NCBI RefSeq assembly: GCF_904846055.1
Contig: NZ_CAJGYV010000001.1
Coordinates: forward strand, 1,426,001 to 1,490,000
Length of the DNA stretch: 64,000 nt
Source of the DNA: Psychrobacter ciconiae
GTDB taxonomy: Bacteria > Pseudomonadota > Gammaproteobacteria > Pseudomonadales > Moraxellaceae
Direction of reading: 5' to 3'
The number at the start of each line of letters is the position of its first letter. The stretch's first letter is position 1. Below are positions 53,313 through 63,318 of this stretch, one piece after another. The position numbers and the translations under genes were made by a program. Below the pieces are notes generated by a model. That model ran no database searches, was not told the origin of the DNA, and worked only from the letters and a program-made list of their open reading frames with translations.

Positions 53313-56300
53313 ATGAAACATAAAGACAATGCACCCCAAGTTTCCCCCAAATGGCCTATCAAAGCGCTAGTATCTGCGCTAGCGTTTGGGCTTATGTCCA
53401 TGACTGCCTATACAGATACACCCACAACGACCAATCGAAAGCCCATCGGCGATCTTGAGATTTATGCAGCTGCCAAGCCGGGAACTGCCGCTATCTTTAT
53501 GATGCTTGATACCTCAGGAAGTATGGATAAACGAAGTATTAGGGCGGATTATCCAAGCTTAAATTTCAGCTCAAGCTGTAGTGAGTCTGCAAAGTCTTCA
53601 GAAAAAATTACCCCTACTATTTATGGTCGCAAAGCAAAAACTGCAGCTGATGGTAGTATTGTCACTGATGATAATGGCAATCCAATCATGGTCAGAGATA
53701 CGTCAGTGATTAAGTACAATACGGCATATACGCCTAAAGGTTGTGAAACCAAAAAAAGCGGAATAAAGTTTTCAAGAATGGAACGCTTAAAGCTTGCGCT
53801 AATTGAGTTGCTTGCTGATGATGTCTTTGACTCTAAAAATGCATTAAAAGAAACGGGTAACTTGCCTGACGATTATGAAGTTGGGGTGGGTAACTTTGGT
53901 CCAAGTAGTAGCCAAGATATTGGTGTTATAAGAGTACCAACCAGACCGCTGACGCCAGAGCAGCGCATGGCGTTAATTGAGGAGATTAAAACGCTCAGCG
54001 CAGTCAGCTGGACACCAACAGCACATGCACTTGCTGAGTCTGGCGCTTATATGATGGGAACAAATACTAATAATAAGAGCTATAATTCCTATAGCGGATT
54101 TGCTGATTCTGTTGCTGATGCAAAAACTTTTGATAAAAAAAGTTATGAGTCTCCTTTAAATGCTAAAGAATGTAGTGGTAATGGGATTTATCTATTAACC
54201 GATGGTGAGCCTAACCGCAGTAGTGATGCTAGAGCTAAAGCGGTTATGAATGCCTCTTTATCATACTCTAATAAATTATCAGTCAAAAACTGTAATGGTT
54301 TATCCGGAGGCAGTAGTGATGGAGCTTGGGGCTGTATGGCAGAGTACGCTGCACTTTTACGTAATATTGACAATAACCCTTATAAGCTGCCAATTAAAAC
54401 TGCAACTGTAGGCTTTGGCAAAGACTTTGCCGGACTGAATGATAAGCGTAGTATTATCATCAATGGTAAAATCAAAGATGTCGTTGATTGTGATAAAGGC
54501 AGTGTAGGTCAAAACACCAAAAACTTATGTAAACTTGGCGAGCGCCGCGGTGATGACGAAACCAAAACCTTTGGCGATGGCGGCTTTTATTATACTGAAG
54601 AATCCGCTGATATTGCCGCCAGTATTGTCGATTTTGCATCAGGATTGGTGCAAATCATTAATACCGCCCCTTCAGGAACCATCACCGTTCCCGATGACCC
54701 ATATCAAGCGGCAAACCAAATGCCATTTGCTTACTTGCCGATGCTTGACCCTGATATCAACTCAGCCGCTACCATTTGGCGCGGTAACCTTAAAAAATAT
54801 AGTCTCAATCAAGGCACGCTTTATGGCAAAAGCGACAATCTACTTTATGAGGATGCGGCAGGAAACCTAAACGCAGCGACTCAAGATTTATGGCAAAAAA
54901 TAGGCATGACCTCAGATGGCAAACCTGCAAATAATAATATTGCTGCTGGCGGCGTTTACGCTCAACTTAAATCGCCAAAATCTGGACTGTCCAGTGTTCG
55001 CAACGTCTATATTGAGGATGTGGCATCAAACACTAGTAACACGCCTACCTTACGCAAAATTGGTGTTAATAATTCAGGAGCTGCAACGGGTTTTGCAGAC
55101 TTGGTTGATCCTATAAATATCGATGAATTGAATAAGCGTCGACTGCTCAGCTTTTTAGGATTTGATAATATTAGAAGTAAAAAAAATGTTATAACAACGT
55201 TGCTAGATAGTAAAGGTAAAATGACTGATGAGGCTACCGTAAGTGAAATTACTATGCTTGCACCTTCACAAGACATTAGGATATTGGGCGGTGTGGTGCA
55301 TTCAACGCCGACGGTGGTGTCTTATGGCGCCACCTTAGATGACTATGGTCGCATTACGGATGACCGAGATGATTATGTCTTATTTGGGTCAATGGATGGC
55401 GCTCTACATTTGGTCGATGCTAAAGAGGGCAAGGAAGAGTTTGCCATCATCCCTAAGGTTATGCTGCAGCAGCAGCCGACTGCACTTGTTGATGGATCTA
55501 TCAAAGATGAAGTCGGTACGCCTTACTTTGGCGTTGACGCGCCTTGGCTAGTCAAAACAGATTATAAATTTGATTTGGAAAACAAAAAAGTTAAAGTAGA
55601 TGACAGTAGCAATAAAGGTATGTTTGCTTATGGTGGTCTGCGAATGGGCGGCGTGGGGTTTTACGGTATCGATATCACTAAAAAAACTGAGCCTAAAATC
55701 ATGTTTACCATCACAGCTGCTGGAAGAAATAACACGACCAGTCAAGAATTTGTCCGTTTAGGTCAGATTTGGAGTAAGCCAACGGCTGCCAAAATTCGTT
55801 TAAATCCAAACGCTGATCCGACGGATGTGATCATCTTCGGCGGTGGCTATGATATGCAATATGAAGATGATAATTTTGCGGCAACTGCAGCAACTCCTGC
55901 AAAAGGTAATGCCGTCTTTATAGTTGATGCCTTAACAGGTAAGCTACTATGGTCAGCAAGTAGCAACGGTAGTAGCTCTACTGTAGTGCCGGAAATGATT
56001 CATAGTATTACAGGAGAAGTGACTGTCCTTGATCGTAATAATGACGGGCTTATGGATCACCTATACGTCGCCGATCTTGGCGGTCAAGTCTTCCGCGCTG
56101 ACTTTGAAAATGCTCGTCCTGCTCAAGGTGGAAGCCCTGCTATCAGTACGTTTAAAAATAAAAGCGTCACTCGTATATTAAATGCCAGTGCTGACATTGA
56201 TAAGAAATATGCTTATCGTTTTTATAGTCGACCCCTTGTCAGCTTTTATCGTGCTGAGGGTGGAACAAATAATGGCAAAATATTCGCTTTGATTAATGTC

Positions 56301-57074
56301 ATTTCAGGAAACCGTAGTGCGCCTTTATCGAAGCTTAGAAACGATAATAAATATGCCAACCGACTTTACGGCATTATTGATAGTGATATCACAAGAACAG
56401 ATCTTTATGACTCTGACTTTAATAGTACAATAAAAGACTTAAAGGAAGCCAATCTAGTTGACCTAAACGCCGAAATGATCAATAAAGTAGGGGCAAAGAA
56501 ACAGACCGTTAAAGATACCATGATTACAGGAACTAAAAAGGGTTGGTATTATCCGTTGACCCGTTTTGATGGCTATAATAATGTGCGCCATAATAAAGGC
56601 ATGGGCGACATGGCAACGATTAATAACATTTTATTTACCACTATTTATAACCCTGATAAGGTTTATGGCACTGTATCAAGCTGTGCAGCGCGCATTGTCG
56701 GCGGCTCCGAAAGGCAAATGTACTGCCTACCTTATGGCATCTGTATGGACGACACCTCAATCACTGGAACCGGCGGCTTTATGCCAGCAGGTCAAGGTAT
56801 CCATGAGCTGACATTGGGGGCTTATAATGCCGAAAACAAAGATATCAAAGTCTTAATCGGCACCACCACCATCACCGATCGCATTGAAGCGGCTAAACGT
56901 AGTGGCTACAATCAAGATTCAGTAAAAAACAGCAGTAATATCAAAGACTTGTATCCAGGTGAGACCATTCGACCGACGCAGGTCGGTGGCGATGGTAGTG
57001 CCGCAGAGTTTTTATTTAATGAGCGCTATACCTTGCAGCCAACAGCTTGGTATGAACAAAAAGTCGGTGAGTAA
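53313..57074 (+). CDS. pilY1: Type IV pilus tip adhesin PilY1/PilC
   Basis: A 1253-residue secreted protein. After a signal peptide, the N-terminal part is von Willebrand A-like with the metal motif MLDTSGSMD (D66-S70). From about residue 650 the C-terminal half is the PilC/PilY1 beta-propeller, with the calcium loop DRNNDGLMD at 907-915 as in P. aeruginosa PilY1. PilY1 sits at the pilus tip with the minor pilins and takes part in adhesion, surface sensing and retraction control. Length is close to the usual 1100-1200. Composition alternates between AT-rich and normal segments. Confidence 0.93.
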   Translation: MKHKDNAPQVSPKWPIKALVSALAFGLMSMTAYTDTPTTTNRKPIGDLEIYAAAKPGTAAIFMMLDTSGSMDKRSIRADYPSLNFSSSCSESAKSSEKITPTIYGRKAKTAADGSIVTDDNGNPIMVRDTSVIKYNTAYTPKGCETKKSGIKFSRMERLKLALIELLADDVFDSKNALKETGNLPDDYEVGVGNFGPSSSQDIGVIRVPTRPLTPEQRMALIEEIKTLSAVSWTPTAHALAESGAYMMGTNTNNKSYNSYSGFADSVADAKTFDKKSYESPLNAKECSGNGIYLLTDGEPNRSSDARAKAVMNASLSYSNKLSVKNCNGLSGGSSDGAWGCMAEYAALLRNIDNNPYKLPIKTATVGFGKDFAGLNDKRSIIINGKIKDVVDCDKGSVGQNTKNLCKLGERRGDDETKTFGDGGFYYTEESADIAASIVDFASGLVQIINTAPSGTITVPDDPYQAANQMPFAYLPMLDPDINSAATIWRGNLKKYSLNQGTLYGKSDNLLYEDAAGNLNAATQDLWQKIGMTSDGKPANNNIAAGGVYAQLKSPKSGLSSVRNVYIEDVASNTSNTPTLRKIGVNNSGAATGFADLVDPINIDELNKRRLLSFLGFDNIRSKKNVITTLLDSKGKMTDEATVSEITMLAPSQDIRILGGVVHSTPTVVSYGATLDDYGRITDDRDDYVLFGSMDGALHLVDAKEGKEEFAIIPKVMLQQQPTALVDGSIKDEVGTPYFGVDAPWLVKTDYKFDLENKKVKVDDSSNKGMFAYGGLRMGGVGFYGIDITKKTEPKIMFTITAAGRNNTTSQEFVRLGQIWSKPTAAKIRLNPNADPTDVIIFGGGYDMQYEDDNFAATAATPAKGNAVFIVDALTGKLLWSASSNGSSSTVVPEMIHSITGEVTVLDRNNDGLMDHLYVADLGGQVFRADFENARPAQGGSPAISTFKNKSVTRILNASADIDKKYAYRFYSRPLVSFYRAEGGTNNGKIFALINVISGNRSAPLSKLRNDNKYANRLYGIIDSDITRTDLYDSDFNSTIKDLKEANLVDLNAEMINKVGAKKQTVKDTMITGTKKGWYYPLTRFDGYNNVRHNKGMGDMATINNILFTTIYNPDKVYGTVSSCAARIVGGSERQMYCLPYGICMDDTSITGTGGFMPAGQGIHELTLGAYNAENKDIKVLIGTTTITDRIEAAKRSGYNQDSVKNSSNIKDLYPGETIRPTQVGGDGSAAEFLFNERYTLQPTAWYEQKVGE

Positions 57075-57101
57075 GTCTTTGATGAGGCTATAAAGGTGAA
57101 A

Positions 57102-57650
57102 ATGATAATGCAACTTAGCTCAAGACAGTTATCTCACAATCAGTCAGGGTTTACCTTAATTGAGCTGATGGTTGTTGCCATTATTATTGGGATTTTAGCG
57201 GCAGTGGCAATTCCAAGCTACCGCCGCTACACCATCACCAATGCTGAGCGTGAAGTTCAAGCAAAAATGCTTAATTTGCAGCTTGAGCTTGAGCGTTGGC
57301 GCGCTAGAGCTTTGTCTTATCAAGGTTTTAAGCCGCAATCTGGCAATGGCTTTAATTATGATGAAACGGATAATAAGACCATTTATCTCCCAAGCAAAGC
57401 AAATTATCGTTATAAAATAACGCTTGTCGATGGCGGCAATGTGAGTAAATCGCTAGTGGCAAACCCTGCTGCTAATACTGTCGACAGCATCACAGGTCGT
57501 TCTTGGAAGATGCTTGCTGAGCCTAACACAAGTGGCATCACTAAAAATGCGCATTATATGCTGATGACCAGTACAGGTCTGCGCTGCCAAAATAAAACAA
57601 CCGTTAGAGTTACTGATCCCAGTTGCGGCACCGGTCAGGAGACGTGGTAA
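57102..57650 (+). CDS. pilE: Minor pilin PilE (first copy)
   Basis: A 182-residue minor pilin: leader ending Q-S-G^FTLIE, helix [21 protein letters not shown], then a PilE-type domain with [21 protein letters not shown]. It starts at ATG 57102 after AAAGG; a GTG two codons up is open. A second pilE follows immediately, overlapping by one base. The two differ in composition, this one being AT-richer. Confidence 0.88.
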   Translation: MIMQLSSRQLSHNQSGFTLIELMVVAIIIGILAAVAIPSYRRYTITNAEREVQAKMLNLQLELERWRARALSYQGFKPQSGNGFNYDETDNKTIYLPSKANYRYKITLVDGGNVSKSLVANPAANTVDSITGRSWKMLAEPNTSGITKNAHYMLMTSTGLRCQNKTTVRVTDPSCGTGQETW

Positions 57651-58072
57651 TGATATATCAACTCAAACATCAACGCGGCTTTACTCTCATTGAGCTGATG
57701 ATCGTCGTTGCTATCATCGGCGTTCTTGCTGCCATCGCCTACCCAAGTTATGACCGCTACGTCATCAAGACCAAGCGCGTTGACATGATGACCGAGATGC
57801 AAAATATCGCCGGTCAACTCCAAAGCCGAAAACTGGCGCAAGGCAGATTTAGCGCCGTCGATACCAACGGCTTGGCGGGCAACTATCCAAAACAAGGTCA
57901 AGCGCTGTACACCGTGAGCATCACCCCATCACCGCTGACGCCGCAATGGCAAATCACCGCCACCCCCATTGCCAATACGCAAATGGCAAATGACGGCACA
58001 CTGACTTTGAACCATCGTGGTATTAAATGCCGCGATACGGCTTGCGGTAGTAATGATGAGTGGAATAAATAG
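57650..58072 (+). CDS. Minor pilin PilE (second copy)
   Basis: A 140-residue pilin: leader ending R-G^FTLIE, helix [22 protein letters not shown], and a small globular part ending in a Cys-containing loop [10 protein letters not shown]. It overlaps the previous gene (TAATG) and closes the operon. It resembles PilE more than the preceding gene does and has normal core-genome composition. Confidence 0.88.
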   Translation: MIYQLKHQRGFTLIELMIVVAIIGVLAAIAYPSYDRYVIKTKRVDMMTEMQNIAGQLQSRKLAQGRFSAVDTNGLAGNYPKQGQALYTVSITPSPLTPQWQITATPIANTQMANDGTLTLNHRGIKCRDTACGSNDEWNK

Positions 58073-58557
58073 GTTACGGTGCTGATATTTAGCGACTTTC
58101 CAAATTTGTCACCATTTTTTGTTCAGTCTTGACAAAAAATGTCAAAATAAAAAGATGTCATACCAACCTTTGTTCGTAGATTGACAATTTTGAGTAAGAA
58201 AGCCGTAACATTAATAGCAGCTAGGTAATCTTAAGCACCAGTTTGGTTCAGGCGGCCTTAATTTAATATTTCTATTAAAAAATTAGCGCATTGATTGGCT
58301 TGATTTGTCTTAGCTTTACGCCTTTTTGGCATTCATCAGTTGTTTTGACGCGATTTTCTGAATTTTTTAACCATAAACAATAAACCTTCCTAAAAAGTTG
58401 GCATACGATATGCAAGAGTTTAAGTAAGCAAAGATGACAGCGAATAATAACAAGCTGCATCACAACTGACTTATCGTTTTATTATTAAATCAACTTAAAT
58501 TTGGCTTGCGCGACTCACATTACAACTGCACAAGCTACCAACCTAAAAGGAAGTGTT
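58073..58557. other. Intergenic region before pilA
   Basis: 485 bases without a gene. Contains a perfect 10-bp inverted repeat, CATTTTTTGT (58113-58122) with ACAAAAAATG (58132-58141), that may end the minor pilin transcript, and the sigma-54 promoter of pilA (58398-58415). Confidence 0.6.
58398..58415 (+). promoter_or_regulatory. Predicted sigma-54 promoter of pilA
   Basis: TTGGCATACGATATGCAA: TGGCA with GG at 58400-58401, then TGCA with GC at 58412-58413, exactly 12 bases apart, matching the -24/-12 consensus well. Start of transcription near 58425 leaves a leader of about 130 bases. In Pseudomonas and relatives pilA is driven by RpoN with PilR. Confidence 0.8.
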
Positions 58558-59028
58558 ATGAACGCTCAAAAAGGTTTTACCCTAATCGAACTCATGATCG
58601 TTGTTGCTATCATCGGTATTTTGGCAGCGATTGCGATTCCTCAGTATGGTAACTACTCTTCACGTACTCGTGCTGCCGCAGCGGCTGCTGAACTTGCTTC
58701 AGTTAAATCAGCGGTAAATGAATGTATTGCTGTTACTGGTAAAATTACTGGTTGTGATGCTGGTACTAATGGGATTCCAGCTACTACTGACTTCACTACT
58801 ACTAATAACGTAACTGCCTTAACATCTATCACAAATGGCGTAATTACTGCAACTACAGGAGCAACAGATAGTTCAGGAACGGCTTTAACTTATGTTAATA
58901 CGCCTACTCAGCCTTCTGCTACTGCTGCAAATATGGTTTGGACAAATACTGGCACTATTTGCAACTCAACTCGAGGATTCAAACCGGGTACTGGCGATTG
59001 TAAAGCTGATTATAAAGCAAAACCATAG
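58558..59028 (+). CDS. pilA: Major type IV pilin PilA
   Basis: Subunit of the pilus filament. A short leader MNAQKG is cleaved before [29 protein letters not shown], the archetypal N-terminal helix with Glu at +5. The mature globular part is Thr/Ala/Asn-rich with a C-terminal disulfide loop (Cys near [16 protein letters not shown]). The ATG follows AAAGGA. The 156-residue length is usual. The second pilin-like gene sits immediately downstream in place of the tfpO glycosyltransferase seen in some Acinetobacter. Confidence 0.96.
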   Translation: MNAQKGFTLIELMIVVAIIGILAAIAIPQYGNYSSRTRAAAAAAELASVKSAVNECIAVTGKITGCDAGTNGIPATTDFTTTNNVTALTSITNGVITATTGATDSSGTALTYVNTPTQPSATAANMVWTNTGTICNSTRGFKPGTGDCKADYKAKP

Positions 59029-59052
59029 AATATTTATAATTTAGAGCATAAT

Positions 59053-59083
59053 AAAAAAACCAAACATTATGTTTGGTTTTTTT
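59053..59083 (+). terminator. Terminator after pilA
   Basis: AAAACCAAACAT and ATGTTTGGTTTT-type arms form a strong stem with a T-run. Confidence 0.9.
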
Positions 59084-59141
59084 ATTAAAGGTAAAAATGT
59101 TATAGTTTTAATATATTAAGAGCCAATCATGAGATGCCTAA

Positions 59142-59540
59142 ATGCGTCTGATTATGAGCGTTATTAAAAAGAAATATAGCATCTTGTTAGCTAAACAAGG
59201 TGGGTATACTTTAATCGAAATGATGATAGTAATTGTCATAGTTGGGTTAATTGCGGCTGTCGCTATTCCTAGTTATCAGCAGTATGTGATAAAGACTAGA
59301 GAAGCTGCTTGCTTATTTGAAGTCAAAGCTTACAGTAATGAAGTCTTTTATATTCTAACTGAGCAAGAAAATATTAACTTTCCTATGAAACCTATTCTTA
59401 GGTCTTGTGCAAGCATCACTGATGCTTCTAGTTGGACGACAGGAGATATGAATAAGGTCATTGCCATTGCCAAGCCACCCTCCAACGCGCGCATTGAGTG
59501 CGACATTCCAAACGGTACGCCCTGTAAGATTATCCCGTGA
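59142..59540 (+). CDS. Additional type IV pilin-like protein downstream of pilA
   Basis: A 132-residue pilin-like protein. The leader (about 19 residues, longer than in PilA) ends Q-G-G^YTLIE, with Tyr at +1 instead of the usual Phe, and then the helix [22 protein letters not shown]. The C-terminal half holds four cysteines. The 5' half is AT-rich and the 3' half GC-rich, as in a recombined pilin. No good ribosome site is seen and the start is uncertain (a second in-frame ATG lies four codons on). It is separated from pilA by a terminator. Confidence 0.75.
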   Translation: MRLIMSVIKKKYSILLAKQGGYTLIEMMIVIVIVGLIAAVAIPSYQQYVIKTREAACLFEVKAYSNEVFYILTEQENINFPMKPILRSCASITDASSWTTGDMNKVIAIAKPPSNARIECDIPNGTPCKIIP

Positions 59541-59557
59541 TTTTTATAATTCCCCAT

Positions 59558-59599
59558 AAAAAAACCACCCATTGCTTAGCCAATCGGTGGTTTTTTTTC
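59558..59599. terminator. Bidirectional terminator between the pilin-like gene and fdxA
   Basis: AAAAAAACCACC and GGTGGTTTTTTTT form a stem around a longer loop, with T-runs on both strands. Confidence 0.8.
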
Positions 59600-59614
59600 T
59601 GCTAAATCTTAAGC

Positions 59615-59938
59615 TTATTTTTCCAAATACTGCAATTTACCTTCGACGCCGTCCCACTTCGCCGCTTCCGGCAGTTTGTCTTTCATCTCAGTGATGTTTG
59701 GCCACTTTTGCGCAAGCTCTTCATTCAACTGAATAAAGACCTCTTGACCTTTTGGCACTTCATCTTCTGAAAAAATGGCGTTGGCGGGGCATTCCGGCTC
59801 ACAAAGGGCGCAGTCGATGCACTCATCAGGGTCGATTACCAAAAAGTTAGGGCCTTCATAAAAGCAGTCCACAGGGCAGACTTCCACGCAGTCGGTGTAT
59901 TTACAAAGGATGCAGTTATCTGTAACAACAAAGGTCAT
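59615..59938 (-). CDS. fdxA: 7Fe ferredoxin FdxA
   Basis: A 107-residue ferredoxin with the two cluster motifs [18 protein letters not shown] (3Fe-4S side) and [17 protein letters not shown] (4Fe-4S side), matching the Azotobacter FdI/FdxA type. The C-terminal half is the usual FdxA tail. It follows mutS on the same strand, a pairing seen in Pseudomonas and Acinetobacter. Soluble electron carrier; partner unknown. Confidence 0.95.
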   Translation of the reverse strand: MTFVVTDNCILCKYTDCVEVCPVDCFYEGPNFLVIDPDECIDCALCEPECPANAIFSEDEVPKGQEVFIQLNEELAQKWPNITEMKDKLPEAAKWDGVEGKLQYLEK

Positions 59939-60026
59939 AGCGATGGCTACCTGTGATTGGGCGGGTGAAAATTAGAATAAAAAGGGGCAATATTAAGTGA
60001 GGGTATTTTAGCGCTTTTGTCTGCCA

Positions 60027-63000
60027 TTAACAATTGCCAATCGTGCCAAGCAAGCTTTTGAGGCGATACAGCGCGTCATGAGCTTGTTTTGGGGTCAGAT
60101 GGTCGGGGTCGAGATTTTGCAGCGCATGAAGTAGGTCATTATTGTTTTCATGGTTGCTATCTGATTGATTTGGTTGATTATTGTCAGTAGAATAAGTGGA
60201 TCGTGGGCTGGCGACTTGTTTTGGTATTAAAGTTTTGGCGACAAAGGGTACAGGGTCATTAGCGGCATTGTTAGCCACTTTAGACGCTATTGACTTATTC
60301 GACTTAGCTAAGTCGCAATCGTTATGATTGCTTGAGGCGCTTTTAAGCATTTGGTTTAAGTAAGATTGAGCATCCTTTATGACCTCGGTCGGGAGTCCTG
60401 CCATTTTGGCGACATGAAGCCCAAAGCTTGAGCTTGCCGCGCCATCACGGATTTGGTGCAGCAATAAAAGCTTGCCATCGACTTCGCTGGCAGCAACGTG
60501 GACATTGCGGATATTGGGATTGCTTGGGGCAAGGGCGGTCAGCTCAAAGTAATGGGTGGCAAATAAGGTGGCGCAGTTGAGTTGCGTTAGCCGCGTCACG
60601 CAAGCTTGGGCAATCGCTAAGCCGTCGGCAGTTGCTGTTCCGCGACCGATTTCATCCATGAGCACCAGTGATTTGTCCGTGGCTTGATTGAGGATATTGG
60701 CAGTTTCAATCATCTCCACCATAAAGGTCGATTTGCCGCCTGCCAAGTCATCACTTGAGCCAATCCGAGTAAAAATGCGGTCAATATTGCCAATGGTGGC
60801 TTGATCGGCAGGAACAAAGCTGCCCACATGAGCAAGCAAAACGATAAGCGCGGTTTGGCGCATAAAGGTCGATTTGCCGCCCATATTTGGACCTGTGATA
60901 AGTAGCAAGCGCTCAGGGTATCGCTCATCGCCAATGACGCAATCATTCGCCACAAACGGTGCGTTGATAGCGGCAAGTTGATGTTGTTTGGCTTTGATTT
61001 CAACGACGGCATGGCGACCACCTTTGATGGTGATGGCGGCGTTATTTGCAAGTGTTGGTCGCTGCCAATGGTGCTGCTTAGCAAGGCTTGCCCAGTTGTT
61101 AATGACGTCAAGTTGCGCAATCCTATTGGCAAGCTGCTGAATGGCAGTAATATCAGCGTTTAAAGTCTGGATAATCTCTTGATAAAGCTGCTTTTCGCGG
61201 GTCAATGCTAAAGACTGCGCGTCCAAATATTCGGTCTCAAGCGTTTTTAACTCCTCGGTGATAAAGCGTTCGCTGCTTTTCAGCGTTTGTCTACGGATAA
61301 AGTGCTCAGGGGCGCTTTGGGCTTGCAGTTTTGGCAGCTCAAAATAAAAGCCGCTGACTTTGTTAAAGCCGACTTTGAGGCTTGGCAGATTATTCGCGGC
61401 GCGTTCACGAGCCATCATCTCATCAAGGGTGGCTTGGATGTTGTCATGCAAATGGGTTAGGCGATCAAACTCAGAATCAAATCCTGTCATCAGCATGCCG
61501 CCGTCACGGATATGCGCGGGCGGCTCAGGAATAATGGCGCTCTCGATAAAGTCTTTGATTTGGGTCAGCTTATCGTCTGCTGTTGGCAGCTGACTGACAA
61601 TTTGTGTCAGTAATGTTGCTGCTGACAATTTTTGGTCGGTTGGCTGTGCTGCTGATTCCGTTTTGGCAAATATTGATTGCAGCAATTCGGCAAGCTCAAG
61701 GCTGACGCCGATACCGTCGGCAAGCTTTCGCAAATCGCGCGGTTTTGCGGTTGCTAGGGCAATTCGGCTGCTGATGCGTTCAATATCGCCGATTTGGGAA
61801 AGTTTGGCTTGCAAAGTGTCAATGATACTATTTTGCAAAGGCTGAGTTTGATTTGCCGTCGTTATTAATAGCTCAACCGCGTCTAAGCGCGCGTTCACTT
61901 GACCATGATTGCGAAGCGGTCGCTTTAACTGCGCGGCGAGTAACCGTCGCCCCATTGGCGTTTTGCAATGATTAATAATGCTAATCAGCGCCGTTCCGTT
62001 TGGCGTAACAGGCGCAAAAATTTCTAAATTTTGCTGACTTTGCGCATCAATGATTAAGTAATCTTGGCTAGTTTCAATAATTAACTGATTGACCTGCGGA
62101 ACTTGGCGCTGCTGAGTTTGCCGAGCGTAATGAATGAGCGCCGCGCAGCTGGACTGGCAAAGCGGCAAGTCACTAATCCCTAAACCGTCCAATCTTGTTA
62201 CCAAAAATTGCTCGCAAAGCGTGCTGCTGGCATGCGTCCGGTGAAAGTCACTGGCGGCAACGTCGATGATGGGGCAGTCAAAGTTTTGAGTTAACCAAAG
62301 CTTTAAATTGCTATCCGCCGTTTCGCTGATTAAGCACTCACTTGGGGCAAATCGCGTTAAGACGGTCTGTAATTGCGCGGTGAGGGTTTGCCAATTATTT
62401 TCACTAATGGCTTGGGTAATGAGCGTTCCGGCGGCAAGGTTGAGTTGGCTAACCGCGGCTTGAATGGGTTTGTTCGAATTTGCTTTTGGCAACTCAATAT
62501 CAATGGCGACAACGGTTGGCGTTTGCCCTGAGCTGATAAGCGCGTCATCGGTCAGCGTTCCTGCGGTTAAGGTTTTGACCACTTCGCGGTGCATGATTCC
62601 GGTGGCGCTGGCTGATTTTTTACTTTTTTCGCCAATATTTTTGGCTTTAGCAGGCGTAGTTTTATTATTGGCTTTACTATTGCTGCTGTCTGACTCGTCA
62701 ATTTGTTCACAAACCACGACGGTTTGCCCTGCGGCAATAAGCCTTGCCATATAGCTGTCGGCGGCGTGAAAAGGCACTCCTGCCATGGCGATGACGTTGC
62801 CAGCTTTGTCATGACCACGCTTTGTGAGCGTGATATCCAAGATTTCGGCGGCGCGTTTGGCATCGTCAAAAAACAGCTCATAAAAGTCGCCCATCCGGTA
62901 CAGCAAAAGCGCGTTCGGGTAGCGCGCTTTCATGGTCAGATACTGAACCATCATCGGCGTATGGTCGTTTAAATCAAAAATTTGCTGATTGATCAGCAGT

Positions 63001-63089
63001 TTGCCGTCATTGATAGGTTGGTTAAAGTTAAGCGCAGGTTGGTTTACATTGGTGGAAGATTGCAGATTTGGCGCGGATTTTTTGGTCAT
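60027..63089 (-). CDS. mutS: DNA mismatch repair protein MutS
   Basis: Recognises mismatches and starts methyl-directed repair with MutL. The 1020-residue protein has the N-terminal mismatch-reading domain (RMGDFYELF), connector and clamp domains, and the ATPase with Walker [10 protein letters not shown] (from residue 733), [13 protein letters not shown], and HYFELT. It is about 165 residues longer than E. coli MutS (853): a 32-residue N-terminal extension, an insertion of about 25 residues near residues 130-160 ([15 protein letters not shown] region) and a long Asn/Ser-rich linker before the C-terminal tetramerisation segment. No disabling change is seen. Confidence 0.96.
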   Translation of the reverse strand: MTKKSAPNLQSSTNVNQPALNFNQPINDGKLLINQQIFDLNDHTPMMVQYLTMKARYPNALLLYRMGDFYELFFDDAKRAAEILDITLTKRGHDKAGNVIAMAGVPFHAADSYMARLIAAGQTVVVCEQIDESDSSNSKANNKTTPAKAKNIGEKSKKSASATGIMHREVVKTLTAGTLTDDALISSGQTPTVVAIDIELPKANSNKPIQAAVSQLNLAAGTLITQAISENNWQTLTAQLQTVLTRFAPSECLISETADSNLKLWLTQNFDCPIIDVAASDFHRTHASSTLCEQFLVTRLDGLGISDLPLCQSSCAALIHYARQTQQRQVPQVNQLIIETSQDYLIIDAQSQQNLEIFAPVTPNGTALISIINHCKTPMGRRLLAAQLKRPLRNHGQVNARLDAVELLITTANQTQPLQNSIIDTLQAKLSQIGDIERISSRIALATAKPRDLRKLADGIGVSLELAELLQSIFAKTESAAQPTDQKLSAATLLTQIVSQLPTADDKLTQIKDFIESAIIPEPPAHIRDGGMLMTGFDSEFDRLTHLHDNIQATLDEMMARERAANNLPSLKVGFNKVSGFYFELPKLQAQSAPEHFIRRQTLKSSERFITEELKTLETEYLDAQSLALTREKQLYQEIIQTLNADITAIQQLANRIAQLDVINNWASLAKQHHWQRPTLANNAAITIKGGRHAVVEIKAKQHQLAAINAPFVANDCVIGDERYPERLLLITGPNMGGKSTFMRQTALIVLLAHVGSFVPADQATIGNIDRIFTRIGSSDDLAGGKSTFMVEMIETANILNQATDKSLVLMDEIGRGTATADGLAIAQACVTRLTQLNCATLFATHYFELTALAPSNPNIRNVHVAASEVDGKLLLLHQIRDGAASSSFGLHVAKMAGLPTEVIKDAQSYLNQMLKSASSNHNDCDLAKSNKSIASKVANNAANDPVPFVAKTLIPKQVASPRSTYSTDNNQPNQSDSNHENNNDLLHALQNLDPDHLTPKQAHDALYRLKSLLGTIGNC

Positions 63090-63214
63090 TCAAGGTCTCA
63101 ATACTTAAAAAGGGTTGGCGGATAATCAAAGATAATCTTGTTTATTATCAGCACGATTGCGCTATTTTATCATGATTTAACGGTAGTTTTGCGCGCAAAT
63201 ATGACCTGCCGCCC

Positions 63215-63246
63215 TTGTATCCATGACCGCGATAACCATATATAAT
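63215..63246 (+). promoter_or_regulatory. Possible promoter of secA
   Basis: A good -10, TATAAT at 63241-63246; the best -35-like sequence TTGTAT (63215-63220) is 20 bases away, which is too long, so this may be an extended-type or different -35. Confidence 0.35.
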
Positions 63247-63318
63247 GAGGCACACTTTGTAGGGTGATCGCTCAGCGTTGATGGCTGCCGGTCAAAAATT
63301 TTCAAAGGTTAAATCATT

